This document shows positions 31,533-42,713 of a DNA stretch of 64,000 bases, in pieces. Source of the stretch: Adenophora triphylla var. japonica (lineage: Eukaryota > Streptophyta > Magnoliopsida > Asterales > Campanulaceae). The notes beneath the pieces are model-generated. The model had not been told where the DNA came from. It worked only from the letters and a program-made list of their open reading frames with translations, and made no database searches. The stretch spans positions 313,001 through 377,000 of the forward strand of contig JAFEMH010001357.1 of the NCBI GenBank assembly GCA_022495995.1, written 5' to 3'. Positions within the stretch are counted from its first letter, which is position 1. Each line of letters opens with the position of its first letter. Both the position numbers and the translations under genes were made by a program.

Positions 31533-34500
31533 ATGGAAAGATTACAGAGAATGTTCGCCGGTGCCGGTGGTGGCTTAGGGCATCCACCGCCGGACTCTCC
31601 CACACTTGATTCATCGGAGCAAGTTTATATATCGTCCCTCGCACTCCTCAAGATGCTCAAGCACGGTAATTTTGTATTCCTTCAAATTGTTTTCTCTCTT
31701 TGGAATCTAGGGTTTATCGATTTCGCGTTTACACTTAAATGTGGGTGCTTCACTTTCACTGCAAGACCTAATCGGTGTTTAATGATTTGTGATGTGAAAT
31801 TAGGGAGAGCTGGAGTTCCCATGGAAGTTATGGGATTGATGCTTGGGGAATTTGTGGATGAGTACACAGTCCGGGTGGTTGATGTCTTTGCTATGCCGCA
31901 GAGTGGTACTGGTGTTAGCGTTGAAGCTGTTGACCATGTTTTCCAGACAAACATGCTTGATATGCTCAAACAAACTGGCCGGTCCGTACTATTTACTGTT
32001 GCTGTTATGTTATTTTTTGTGATGTTATAGACATTCGTTCTCTGGTTATGTTGTTAGACATTAATACATTGAAGGTGGGAGTAGTTCTCAACCTACAGTC
32101 ACCCAAGTCAGGATGGAGCCATAGCCATAGAAAGGGTCCCCTTTAGTTTGGAAAACTAGACATCATTTTAGTAGAAGTACTTAAAGATGTTAACTCTATA
32201 ACTTCTTGCGCCTCCATTTTAGGAAAAACTATCATCCATTTCAAAAATTAACCCTTGGGACGAAAATTTCAGGTGGTTAGATGAGTATTTGATTTTTTAA
32301 AAACACTGCCTTTTAAACTGGTTTTCTCCATCCCCGGGAGCACACTCATGCGAATCTGTGTGTCACTTAAACTGAAATGCTTTTTGTACACTATTTTTTT
32401 TTGAAACAGTTTTAATAATTGCTTGGTTTAATTATTGGTATAGTTGACCAATTGTTTCACTTTGCAACGCAGACCTGAGATGGTGGTGGGGTGGTACCAT
32501 TCACATCCTGGATTTGGTTGTTGGCTCTCTGGTGTGGACATCAATACTCAGCAGGTACTGGCTTCACTTTTTCTCTGATTAGTTCGGGATCAGTTTTCCA
32601 GGATCATATAGCTATTAAATAAACTATTCTGGTGTGTGGCTCCTTGGGAACTAGTGGATGTGTTGCCCTATTTCTGTCTCTTTTTTTTTCTCTTTGTACA
32701 GTGGAGGACAAAGGGGATTGGGGACCAAGATAAGGTCTTCGAGATCCTAGTTCTTAGGTTTTGTATGAAGCATGTAATTAGGAAGCAGTTATTAGTATAT
32801 GCATGTAACCCTATATGTGGTGATCTCTTTGCTAGAATGATGATTTCTGTAGATATAAACATTGAGATTTCCTTGTATCATTTGAGAGTTCCAGTTTGCT
32901 AAAGATCACTAGTTTAAGTCGCATGTTCTTGCCTAACCCTGATCATTGTGACAAGATCTCTCCGATCATTATCCGAACTACTTCCTTTTGATAGAAGAGA
33001 TTAAGTGAAGACATCATGATGGTTGCGAACTCAATGATAGAAAATGTGCTCTTAATGGGTCACTTGGAAAAGAGAAGATGGTCTCTGGAAATGGAATGGT
33101 GGATGACCTCTTTATTAACTTTAAGCTTTACTACAACAAATTTTCAGTCTCTGGGATTAGTAGGAATAGTTATCCTCCGTGTATTTATATAGAAACTAAG
33201 TAGAAGATAAGTGGTTGGTTCAGGAAAGGGATTAAGGTGGATTACTTCAATATCTGTAAAATTGTACAAACATATATATCGGTCTCTAACTGAGTGCACT
33301 TTGTCTTTTTGCACAAAAAACTCCGAAAGTCGAGTTAGATGTTCCAAATTAATCCTAATAAATACTCCCGCCGTCCCTAATGAATGTCCAAATTTCATTT
33401 AGGGGACATTTTGAAAATGTTTACTTTTTGTACATCTAAATGGCAAACATGCATAAATTTATAGTTATCCACTTTCCAAATATTTGGTTTTACAAGTATA
33501 AAGTCACCAGTGAAAAAAATTGGTAAAAGAACATTTAGGGACAATTTTTTTTCTCCAAAAAAGACATTCATTTTGGGACAAAAATTTCTTGAAAATGGAC
33601 ATTCACTTGGGGATAGAGGGAGTATACATTATAAGGGAAATAATAAGATCTACAAAGTGACTCATCAGGGGTAAAGAGAAACTCAAATCTGACACTCTTA
33701 CTAAGAAGAAGGTAAAATCATATGTATCACCATTATATTGTAACTGTACATAGGTGACCATTAATCTGCTGATCTTCCGGGTATTCCCACCTAGATAGGT
33801 GCAGGAAGGATGAAATTGAGTTGTCATTTCTTGCGCAATGCGATTTTCTTGTTGATTATGCTAGTGCTCTCATTCTGGAACAAGGAATTTTACCAGTGAT
33901 CGAGTAGGTCTTATCCATTTACTCCATGTGTGTGAGTGGTATTTGGTAATATCTGTTCACATTGATTATGATGTTTAGGGATCAGTCCTTGGTGAAGAGG
34001 GTTCACTTGTAGTCTTGTAGACGCATTCTGGAGTTGGTGTTTGGGATGTAATAGTAGATACCAGGGTGAGATAATGAAAAATCTTGTTTCATGTGTAAAG
34101 GACTGGAATGATTGACATCATTTAGGCTTTAGACTGCTTATGGGAATGTTCAGCTGCCAGAGTGGAACTGTGAGTTGTGACAACTCAAATTTTTGTTCCA
34201 GGATTTCTCGTGTCCCCATGTTTCTTTTTGATAAGAAATTAGTGACCTTCAGGCTTCAATCAGCAAACAGTCGAGTGTTTAAAATGTGCTGGGCCTTTTG
34301 CTAACATGATTTAATGTTAATTCACGAGTCTCACTGATATCCTACACAATGGATCTACTTGGTGGACCAAAATTGTTGGTTTGCCTTCCACTCCTTTAGA
34401 CTTTTGAGGAGTGAGGTTTTTGCACATAAGAGAGAAATTAAGACTGTATTTCAATTGTGTTAAGTAATAGATTTTAGGGATTCGTGGTGATCAATAAATT

Positions 34501-37500
34501 TATATCAGTTGGAGTAGGAACTTATTTTTCGTAGCGTTTCACCAACAACGCAGCAAGGAAAACATTTGCAAGCTTAGGCTATTTAGGGTCAGAGAAATTT
34601 CAGGATTTTGCAGTTTCTATTTAGATATGAATAGCTGATGATGTAACTACCGGAAAATATATCACAGAATTAGGTTAAACTTTATGGTAGTTGGACAGAT
34701 AGGCCTTGCTTGTGTCACTGCCACACTTGAAAGCTTATGGAGATAGTCACAAGTTACTTTTTTTTGACTTGTCTCATACAATGTATTCATTTAACATCTG
34801 ATATTTGCAGAGTTTTGAAGCTCTGAATCAACGAGCAGTGGCAGTGGTGGTTGACCCAATCCAGAGTGTTAAAGGAAAGGTGGTCATTGATGCTTTTCGC
34901 TTGATTAATCCCCAAACTATGATGCTTGGTCAAGAGCCCCGCCAGACAACATCGAATCTTGGGCATCTTAATAAGCCATCCATCCAAGTAAGCCATTAGC
35001 AAGCTGTGGTTCAGTGTCTTGAAGCTGATGGGTTGATCCTTGGCATGTTATATTGTTTTTGTTTTTTTTGCAGGCATTGATCCATGGTTTGAATAGGCAC
35101 TACTACTCAATAGCCATAAATTATAGAAAGAATGAACTTGAAGAAAAGATGCTATTGAACCTTCATAAGAAGAAGTGGACAGATGGATTGACGCTTCAAC
35201 GGTTTGATACTCATTCCAAAACAAATGAACAAACTGTTCAGGTATACAATATATATATATATTTTAATTTTGTAGTCTTGACTTTCTTTGGTAGCCACGT
35301 ATAGTTAACAGAACTTCTGTATCCCACATGAAGTTTTTGGTATCTTGCATATAATGATTTGAATCCCTTTAATGCATTAAATAGAAACTTGACAAAGACG
35401 TGGTATTGAGTGTCAGCAAATGATTTGAATCCCTTTAATGCCTTAAATAGAAACTTGACAAAGACGTGATATTGAGTGTCAGCAAATGATTACAAGGCGA
35501 AACACCCAATATCGTCTTGCCTATTATCTAGGATGGTTTTTCCATAAGAGGCAGAGTGGAGTTATTGGTCAAGTTGTGATGCCCATGCCCTTGCCATGCC
35601 CATGCACCATCACCAGCACAAGCATCAGCAACAACATTTGGAATGGAATGAATGTATTACTGTATGGAAGACCTTCCTTGTATCGCGTTCCCTGCTGTTT
35701 GACCATGTACAAACTTACAGTTATATACTTTTGGTGTAGAAGTTAGCCCCACAATGTGAAATCCCATAAAATCAAGTTATTAACCGTTTGATTTATTCGA
35801 AATACATGTCAGGTCGTGTGAAGGAAACTTTTGACCTTGTTGGGAATGATAGTTGAGGCTGAATGATTTGTTGGTTGATTACTATATTTGTCGGCTAAGT
35901 CTCGTTATCAGTTACTGTGTCGTGTATTGAGTTACGGAAGCCCTTATTCATACTCCCTGGGTTTCAAAATGCATGTCGTTAGGAATAAATTTTTGTTTCA
36001 AAATATTTCACTACTATTATCAAGGAAACTTTGCTCTTTATATACCTATTATACCCTTATTTATGATTGTGAAATGTTTCGTGTTAAACATTTAATTACC
36101 TCGGTGTAACGACCCAACCCGAAAATTCGATCTGCTACATAAGCACCACGCACTGGCCCACTGAGCACAACAACTTAGGGGTCCAAGTGGCTTACCTAAG
36201 GCCCACCCAAATGCCAATTGATGTTATTAGTGCTCAATGGTAGCTTTGTAGGCTTATAAATAGCACACTAAATTTAGACACCTACCCGATGTGTGATGGG
36301 TATTACAAACACCCCAACTTAAATCCTTGCCGTCCCCGGGGAAGACAAACAAGGATCGGAAACTGCGGTAGCGTAGGATTCAAGAGGTGGCTCCCAACGC
36401 CTCTGCGATGTAAAACTTTGTTCCGCACATCACTTTCTTCCACACTTTCGGCCAAGACCCGCTATGATACCATTTTTAACGACCCGAGTTTGAAAACCCA
36501 TTTGAACAACTCGTATGATTCATGTGATTTCTCAATTATAAATCATCATTCACACTAAATCACATTGTATAAGCCACTAGATTCCACCATGAACAATCTT
36601 AACCAACCTTACACCAAAGCCCAGAAACGTTATAAATCAACTTTACAACAAAGCAATTGCTCCCTGAACACCATGATTGTTTCTTATCTTTAATTTATTT
36701 GTTTTTCATACTAACTCCCAATTTTGTTATCTTAATTCTGCAACTTTCCGTTGAAATTGAAATACCACTTAATCTTTGAAACTTACGGATCATAAACTAA
36801 AGATATTAAGATCGAAGGTCAGACTTACCTAACAACGAAACCCGACACAACAACACTGCCTCTAGCCACCGTCGAGCAGCTCTGAGCCGTCCCGAACAGC
36901 CCCTAAAGAATCAACCTTCCCTCTCTTTCTGTCCAGGGGATGCACACAATGAACAACCACCACTACCCCTTTTTGTACCACCCTTGATCAGACTCTTCAC
37001 ACCCGGCATTTACGACGGTGAGGCAAATCGTTTCTCCTTCATTTTGTTGACGTCATTTCTATTCTGGCGTAATTGATGTCGTAATTCTTTTATCCTTTTG
37101 TTCTTATTCTTTGTGTTTTTAACTTGCTATCATTAGATCAAAAACCCCGAAAATGTTTTACTAAATTCAGCTCACTTAAAGGCCCTAACGCAATATCTTA
37201 TGTTTACTTTAGAGACCTTAAGCCAAAATGGCCCAACCAGCCCAATTAGCCAAAATTTAACATAGAAGCCCATCTAATCCAATTTATCTATTTAACTAGT
37301 TAATCCTATTTTATTTATAATTAATATTTTTTTTTTCAAGTTGCTAGCTACATACTTGCCCCCTTATAAAGAGTTTGGTTAACATATCTAATCAAACAAA
37401 AAGTTTGAAATACTTATCGCGCATCTCGCTTTCAAGTTCCCATGTTGCTTCCCTTCTTGAGTGATAACTCCATTGAACTTTGACATAGAGATGACGTGTT

Positions 37501-39286
37501 TTCTCAAAACTTGATCCTTCTTGTGTACAACTTGGATAGGTCGTTCCTCATAACTGAGATTCTCTCGAATCTTTAATGGCTCATACTCAATCACGTGGTT
37601 TGGATCTGTCACGTACTTCCTTAACATTGATACATGAAACACATTATAGACTTGCTTTACCTCCGGTTTTAGCTAGAGTCCATATTGTGTTTCACATATC
37701 AATGTTAAATAAGTACGTGTTAGATCCTAACCTCGTGATTGAGTATGAGCCATTAATGATTCGAGAGGATCTCAGTTACGAGGAACGACCTATCCAAGTA
37801 GTAAACACGAAGGGTCAAGTTTTGAGAAAGTGCATCATCCCCTATGTGAAAGTTCAACAGAGTAATCACTCTGAAAGGGAAGCGAGAAGTATCCCAAACT
37901 TTTTGTTTGATCAGAAACGTTAAGTTTGGTGGGGACCAAATTCCTTATAAGGAGGTAAGTATGTAATAACTTGAAAAAAGTAAAATAATAATTATAAATA
38001 AAATAGGATTAACCAGATAAATTGGATTAGATGGGCTTCTATGTTAAATTTTGGCTGGTTGGGCCATTTTGGCTTAAGGTCTCTAAAGTAAGCATAAGAT
38101 TTTGTGTTGGGCCTTGGTAATTTAAGTGGGCTGATTTAGTTTTTCTTAGTAAAACAATTTTAGGGTTTTTTGATCTAATGATATTCAGTTAAAAACAAAA
38201 AGAGTAAAGAATTACGACAACAATTACGGCAGAATAGGACTGGAAGGAGCCTCACCGTCGTTAATGTCGTATGTGATGAGTACGATCCATCAAAAGGGGG
38301 CAGAATAGGAACGGAAGGAGCCTCACCGTCGTTAATGTCGGATGTGATGAGTATTATCCATAAAAGGGGGCAGTGGTTGTTGCTCCATTGTGCATTCCCT
38401 ATACAGTTAGAGAGGGAAGGATGGAGTGAAATCTTGGTTTGTTTGGGGTGGCAAGAGATAGTAGTTGTTGTGTCGGGTTTCGTTGTTTAGGTAAGTACGA
38501 CCTTAGATCTAAATATCCTTAGTTTATGATTTGTAAGTTTGTAAGTTTCAAAGATTAAGTGGTATTTCAATGGGAAGATGAATTAAGATAACAAAATTGG
38601 GAGTTAGTATGAAAAGGAAATAAATTAAAGATAAGAAACAATCATGGTGTTTTGGGAACAATTGCTCTGTTGTAATACTGATTTATAATGTTTCTGGGCT
38701 TTGGTGTAAGATTGTTAATGGTGGTATCTAGTGGTTTGTATATGGAATTTAGTGTGAATGATGATTTATAATTGAGAAATCACACGAGTTTTTGGACTCG
38801 GGTATTTACACTAGGTAATTGGATTATTTTAGGGCTACATGAGTCCTTTTCGTAGACATGAGGGAGTATATTCTGAGCCTTACTATTTATTGCAAATGTA
38901 TGGATTGTTTAGCCTCACCAATGTGGGTCCCTCTTTCATGGGTTTGAGTCTTTTAGGTCACAAGTCATTCTTAGTTGAAGAAATTGTGATTTTTTTTCTT
39001 CTCTTTTGTGGTTTCCCTTCCCATTGAGGTCTTTCAAGAGTGATAGATTCATGTTGTGGAATTATATTTCTTCTTGTCTTGTTGGGATGTGCAGGAAATG
39101 CTGTCTCTAGCGATCAAATACAATAAAGCAGTGCAGGAGGAGGATGAGCTGACACCAGAGAAGCTAGCGATAGCAAATGTGGGAAGGCAAGACGCGAAGA
39201 AGCATCTAGAAGAGCATGTTTCCAACTTGATGTCGTCAAACATTATCCAGACTTTGGGAACCATGCTTGACACTGTCGTCTTCTAG
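31533..39286 (+). CDS. RPN11: 26S proteasome lid subunit RPN11 (PSMD14-type deubiquitinase), 6 exons
   Basis: Joining 31533-31665, 31804-31981, 32473-32554, 34811-34987, 35074-35241 and 39095-39286 gives 309 residues, the family length (about 308-310). It starts [14 protein letters not shown] and ends [10 protein letters not shown]. The JAMM metalloprotease motif is intact in exon 3: H113-S-H115-P with S123 and D126, the zinc ligands. Role (family knowledge): Zn-dependent removal of ubiquitin chains from substrates being fed into the proteasome, paired with RPN8. All introns are GT-AG and the phases agree. Intron 3 is 2.3 kb and carries a MITE; intron 5 is 3.9 kb and carries a large retrotransposon inverted repeat. 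The gene appears fully functional. Confidence 0.97.
33365..33622. mobile_element. Stowaway-like MITE in RPN11 intron 3
   Basis: Ends CTCCCGCCGTCCCTAATGAATG and GGGGATAGAGGGAG between TA dinucleotides; the inner arms (TGTCCAAATTTCATTTAGGG / GACATTCA...) are also inverted. Confidence 0.8.
35354..35487. repeat. 66-bp tandem duplication in RPN11 intron 5
   Basis: The block starting ATGATTTGAATCCCTTTAAT at 35354 repeats at 35420 with a few substitutions. Confidence 0.9.
36105..36480 (-). mobile_element. LTR-retrotransposon leader/terminus fragment
   Basis: On the minus strand, an LTR-like end (GGGTCGTTA) is followed at about 36465-36475 by TGGTATCATAGC, resembling a Met-tRNA primer site. At the far end, GGGTTGGGTCGTTACA (about 36104-36119) again looks like an LTR terminus. 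It belongs with the inverted-repeat structure that follows. Confidence 0.5.
36481..37645 (-). mobile_element. Left arm of giant inverted repeat: gypsy pol tail plus LTR (minus strand)
   Basis: On the minus strand from 37642 the sequence reads the gypsy pol C-terminus ([32 protein letters not shown]), then a purine tract (ATAAGGGGGCAAGTA), then LTR sequence down to 36481. The same order is present on the plus strand in 37684-38815. Stops break the tail at about 37470. Confidence 0.85.
37684..38815 (+). mobile_element. Right arm of giant inverted repeat: gypsy pol tail plus LTR (plus strand)
   Basis: Reads [38 protein letters not shown] (to about 37890), then LTR sequence with TGTAATAACTTG at about 37961, ending near GAGTTTTTGGACTCGGG. 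The pol frame extends upstream through the 38-base loop ([13 protein letters not shown]), so this is the longer pol tail. Confidence 0.85.
38230..38371. repeat. 71-bp tandem duplication inside the right arm
   Basis: The block CAGAATAGGACTGGAAGGAG ... AAAAGGGGG starting at 38230 repeats at 38301. The left arm has no second copy in clear form. Confidence 0.8.
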
Positions 39287-40084
39287 ACCAAATTTTTATT
39301 TACAAACTTATAACTTATTTCATGTTAACTTATCAGATATTGTTCTTCAATAGTCGAATATTTTCAAAGGATCTCTGATTATTATGTTACTCGGACTCCA
39401 TCTGTGACGATAATTTATCAGTAAATGATTTGATTTCTCAGCAACCCTTGGGGTTGGAAGCTCGTTTGGTGCACTGTTTTAAAACAGAAAGTTCGAAAAT
39501 GTATCTTTTCTTCTAAAATGGAGTCTTGTGAAATGTAGCATTAATCGTCACACGCAATATTACTGAATACCCATGCAATGCAATTGTTACAAAAATGCCA
39601 TCAAATTACCATATTAACCCTTCAACCAAAACCCATCTTCTTTAGAGTTGCACGGTGAATCACAACCAATTATATTTTATAATTTCAACAAGAAATTAAA
39701 AACGAGATGAAGTAGAGTTGTACTTGCAGAAATTGAGTCATGTTTGCCTAAAAATTGAGAATGCAATTTCTCTAAAATCGATTGTACATACCCTTAAACC
39801 TATTGCGATTTCTCGCATCAAACCCACCTTCTGGAAATAAGTGAATGGAAACCCTTAAAATTCACACACAACTTGCTTTAGATTTGAAGCAAAAGATAAT
39901 AATTTCGTTGGTTGAACTCCATGAGATCGCTAGAGAAATCGACAATTGCAGAGAAAGAAAGAGGGAAAAGTGCATAAAGAGAGAGAGAGAGAAAGAAGAA
40001 AAAAGAAAACAGGGAAGAGAAAGAATAGAAAGGGGGAAGGGGAGAAAGTGCCACTTAGAGAAGAAAGGTCATCCACCATTGTGA
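39287..40084. other. RPN11 3' flank and AT/GA-rich intergenic DNA
   Basis: 39560-39620 resembles 28880-28960 (dispersed repeat). 39955-40060 is a GA-rich run (GAGAGAGAGAGAAAGAAG...), open on the plus strand by composition only. Confidence 0.55.
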
Positions 40085-40147
40085 ACCATACTCCATAGTC
40101 GCATGATGAAAATGAGTCATCTTCATCATGCGACTATGGAGTATGGT
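40085..40147. repeat. Perfect 26-bp inverted repeat (hairpin)
   Basis: Arms 40085-40110 and 40122-40147 are exact reverse complements (centre AGTCGCATGATGAA / TTCATCATGCGACT) around an 11-base loop. Part of the arm (GTATGGTTCAC) recurs at 40150-40160. Confidence 0.9.
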
Positions 40148-40590
40148 GGTATGGTTCACCATACTCCAACGCCGTTCTCCTTTCTTTTCCGCCATCATGA
40201 CGGGAAAGAAAGGGGAAAGATGTTGTTGTCGTGAACGAGAGCTGCTTGGTGTGTTTTGTGCTTGAGTCGGTGGGTGGTTGTATATTTAGGGGTTTAGAAT
40301 GGTAAAATAGAAATAGTGGTGGTGTGTAGTCTTGAGTGTATATTTTTATGGGTAAACTTAGTAGTGAAGGGGTATTAATAATGTTGTGGTTGTGAATAAC
40401 AATTCTCTTTTTTTATATTGATAAATGACTTAATCTATTACAATAATAGTGACATTTTAAATTCCTGACCTTTTATATGTAAATGAATATCATATTTCCT
40501 TAAAGCTTTTTGGCAAAGGGAACTTGATTGAATATTAATCAAAAAAAAAAAAAAATTAAAAACAATTATCGAGTTTTTGCATTATTAAAA

Positions 40591-40936
40591 GGGGAAATTG
40601 CATTTTGGCCTCCAAAGTTTAGGGGGTGTTACTAAGATTGGCCCAATTCTATCACTAATTACAATATAGGGTCAAAAGTTCATATTATGTTAACATTTTA
40701 GGGTTTTTAACCAATTTCGTTTGAAAATCCCGTTAAATGATCACATGCAAGTCACGTGTCATTTAACATAACAGAGAATATTTTTGAACACAAATTATTT
40801 CATTGTTGTTTTAATGCAAAATAAATGAAAATAAATTAACCATATGATCCCTCTGATTTATAACTTTATAAGATTTCAGAACTACCCTTTTACTAAAAAA
40901 AAATAAAAAATTATCCCTTCTATCCCCTCTCTCACA

Positions 40937-40974
<38 letters not shown>

Positions 40975-41480
40975 AACTTTCTCTCTCTACCCCTATCTTT
41001 TTCCTCATATTAATACAAGGATTAAATGGGTGGTTTTGGAATCTTATAAAGTTATAAATCGGTTGAGGGATCATATGGTTAATTTATTTTCATTTAATTT
41101 GCATTGCCAAAATCTTGCAAAAAATTAGTTTTTTCGTAACATAAGAAAAAAACTAGTTTTAAAGCACTAAGTCTAACTTATAAGAGTGATGAACTGTTCT
41201 GAAAACTAGTTTTTTATAATATTTTGAAAAAAAACTAGTTTTCACAAGAATTACTCATTTGCATTAAAACAAAAATGAAAGAATTTGTGTTAAAAAACAT
41301 TCTCTATTAAATGACACGTGACTTGTACTTGATCATTTAACTGGATTTTCTAACGAAATTGGTTAAAAACCCTATAATGTTAACAGAATATGAACTTTGG
41401 ACCCTATATTGTAATTAGTGATAGAATGAGACACATTTTATGAACACCCCTAAATTTTGGGACCCAAAATGCAGTTCCCC
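40591..41480. mobile_element. Long-TIR foldback element (MULE-like), about 890 bp
   Basis: Starts GGGGAAATTGCATTTTGG and ends CCAAAATGCAGTTCCCC. The inverted arms extend for over 200 bp (left 40591-40820, right 41257-41480), and a further inner inverted pair lies at 40832-40877 and 41034-41100. The core has a CT microsatellite (40928-40972). No clear target duplication was found. A 151-bp MITE is nested inside. Confidence 0.75.
41106..41256. mobile_element. 151-bp Mutator-type MITE nested in the foldback element
   Basis: Flanked by the 9-bp repeat ATTTGCATT (41097-41105 and 41257-41265). It is the inverse-orientation homologue of 11515-11664 (GCCAAAATCTTGCAA ... CACAAGAATTACTC). Confidence 0.85.
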
Positions 41481-42320
41481 TTTTTAGAATTTCAGGTGAA
41501 TATTGTCCAAGTTTTTTTCTAGGACACGGTGGGATGCATAAGGAACCCTATTAGAAGAAGTTGGTTGTTGGTAAACATGGGAATGAAAGGGTTCAAAAAT
41601 GAATAATTGTATTTTGAGGGATAAATTGGGAATTAACTGATACATCGAGGGATAATTTTTCATTTGGCCATAAGACCTCCTTTATCAGTGATCTCCTTGG
41701 TAGATCGTAGGAAGAAGACAAAACTTTTGAAAAAAAAAAAAAAAAAAAAAGAAATGCAGATTGGCCAAGTTTGGTGATCCGGATTGGAGAGGCAATCCAA
41801 GATTGTGATCCAATTTGGAACACATGTCCACCAACCATTGGTTGGTGGATTTTTTAAAATATACTTTTTCATTTTTAATTTAAATTATTTTTAATTATAT
41901 TAAAAATTTATTAAAATAAAAAATAAAAAATATCAAAATTTTTATTTTTTTATCCTCTATAAATAGAGATCAAGTTTATTGAATTTGAAGCACAATCTAA
42001 AATTCTCTCTTTTCTCTATAAAAATTGAATTTGAATTTCAAATGTAACTTTATTTTTATATTTTTTTATATATCGTATTTTTGTATAATAATTATATAAA
42101 TTTAGTAATATAAAATATTTTATAAATTTATTACAAAACAAAAAATAAAAAAATAAGAAAAATGAGGTTAATAATATATGTAATAAAAAATAAATAATAA
42201 ATGATATTTGAGTTGGGTTGGTTGGTTGGGTTGAATTGGATTGTGAATAAAATCAAAAAATGAAGAGGATTGGTTTGAATTGTAGATGATATATATGAAA
42301 GAGAGAAAAATAATATTATA
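41481..42320. other. AT-rich intergenic sequence
   Basis: Poly-A run at 41730-41750, strongly AT-rich 41860-42180, then loose GGTTGGTT repeats. No gene is recognised. Confidence 0.6.
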
Positions 42321-42598
42321 CTCCCTCCGTCCCAATAAGAGGTGCCCAAATTTTTCTGTGCACGCAAATTAATAAAATGAGGGGGAAGTAAAAATGTTGT
42401 GAGTGTAATTTGAAAATAGGAGAGAGAATGAGTGGAGGGAATAGTAAATTATAATAGTGTTGTGAGTATTAAAATAATGTAGGAGAGAGAATGAGTGGAG
42501 AGAATAGTAAAGATTTCTTTGTCAAAAAAGGAAAGTGGAAGCTATTAACGGGACATCCAAAATGGCAAAATGGGAAGCTACTAATGGGAAGGAGGGAG
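42321..42598. mobile_element. Stowaway-like MITE upstream of SDH5
   Basis: CTCCCTCCGTCCCAATAAG ... GGAAGGAGGGAG between TA dinucleotides. The interior repeats GGAGAGAGAATGAGTGGAG twice. It ends 115 bases before the SDH5 start codon. Confidence 0.88.
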
Positions 42599-42713
42599 TA
42601 TTGTTGAATTGGATTGAATCGTTGATAAAGGATGTAAAGTCCGTCCTCTTCTGAGTGGATTAATCAGTCGTCAGACACACGCACCCAAAAAGAAACACAG
42701 AGAGAAGAGAAGA

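Noticed and set aside
37576..37923. 115-codon frame as an independent gene
   Set aside because: It is the gypsy pol C-terminal tail of the right arm of the inverted repeat.
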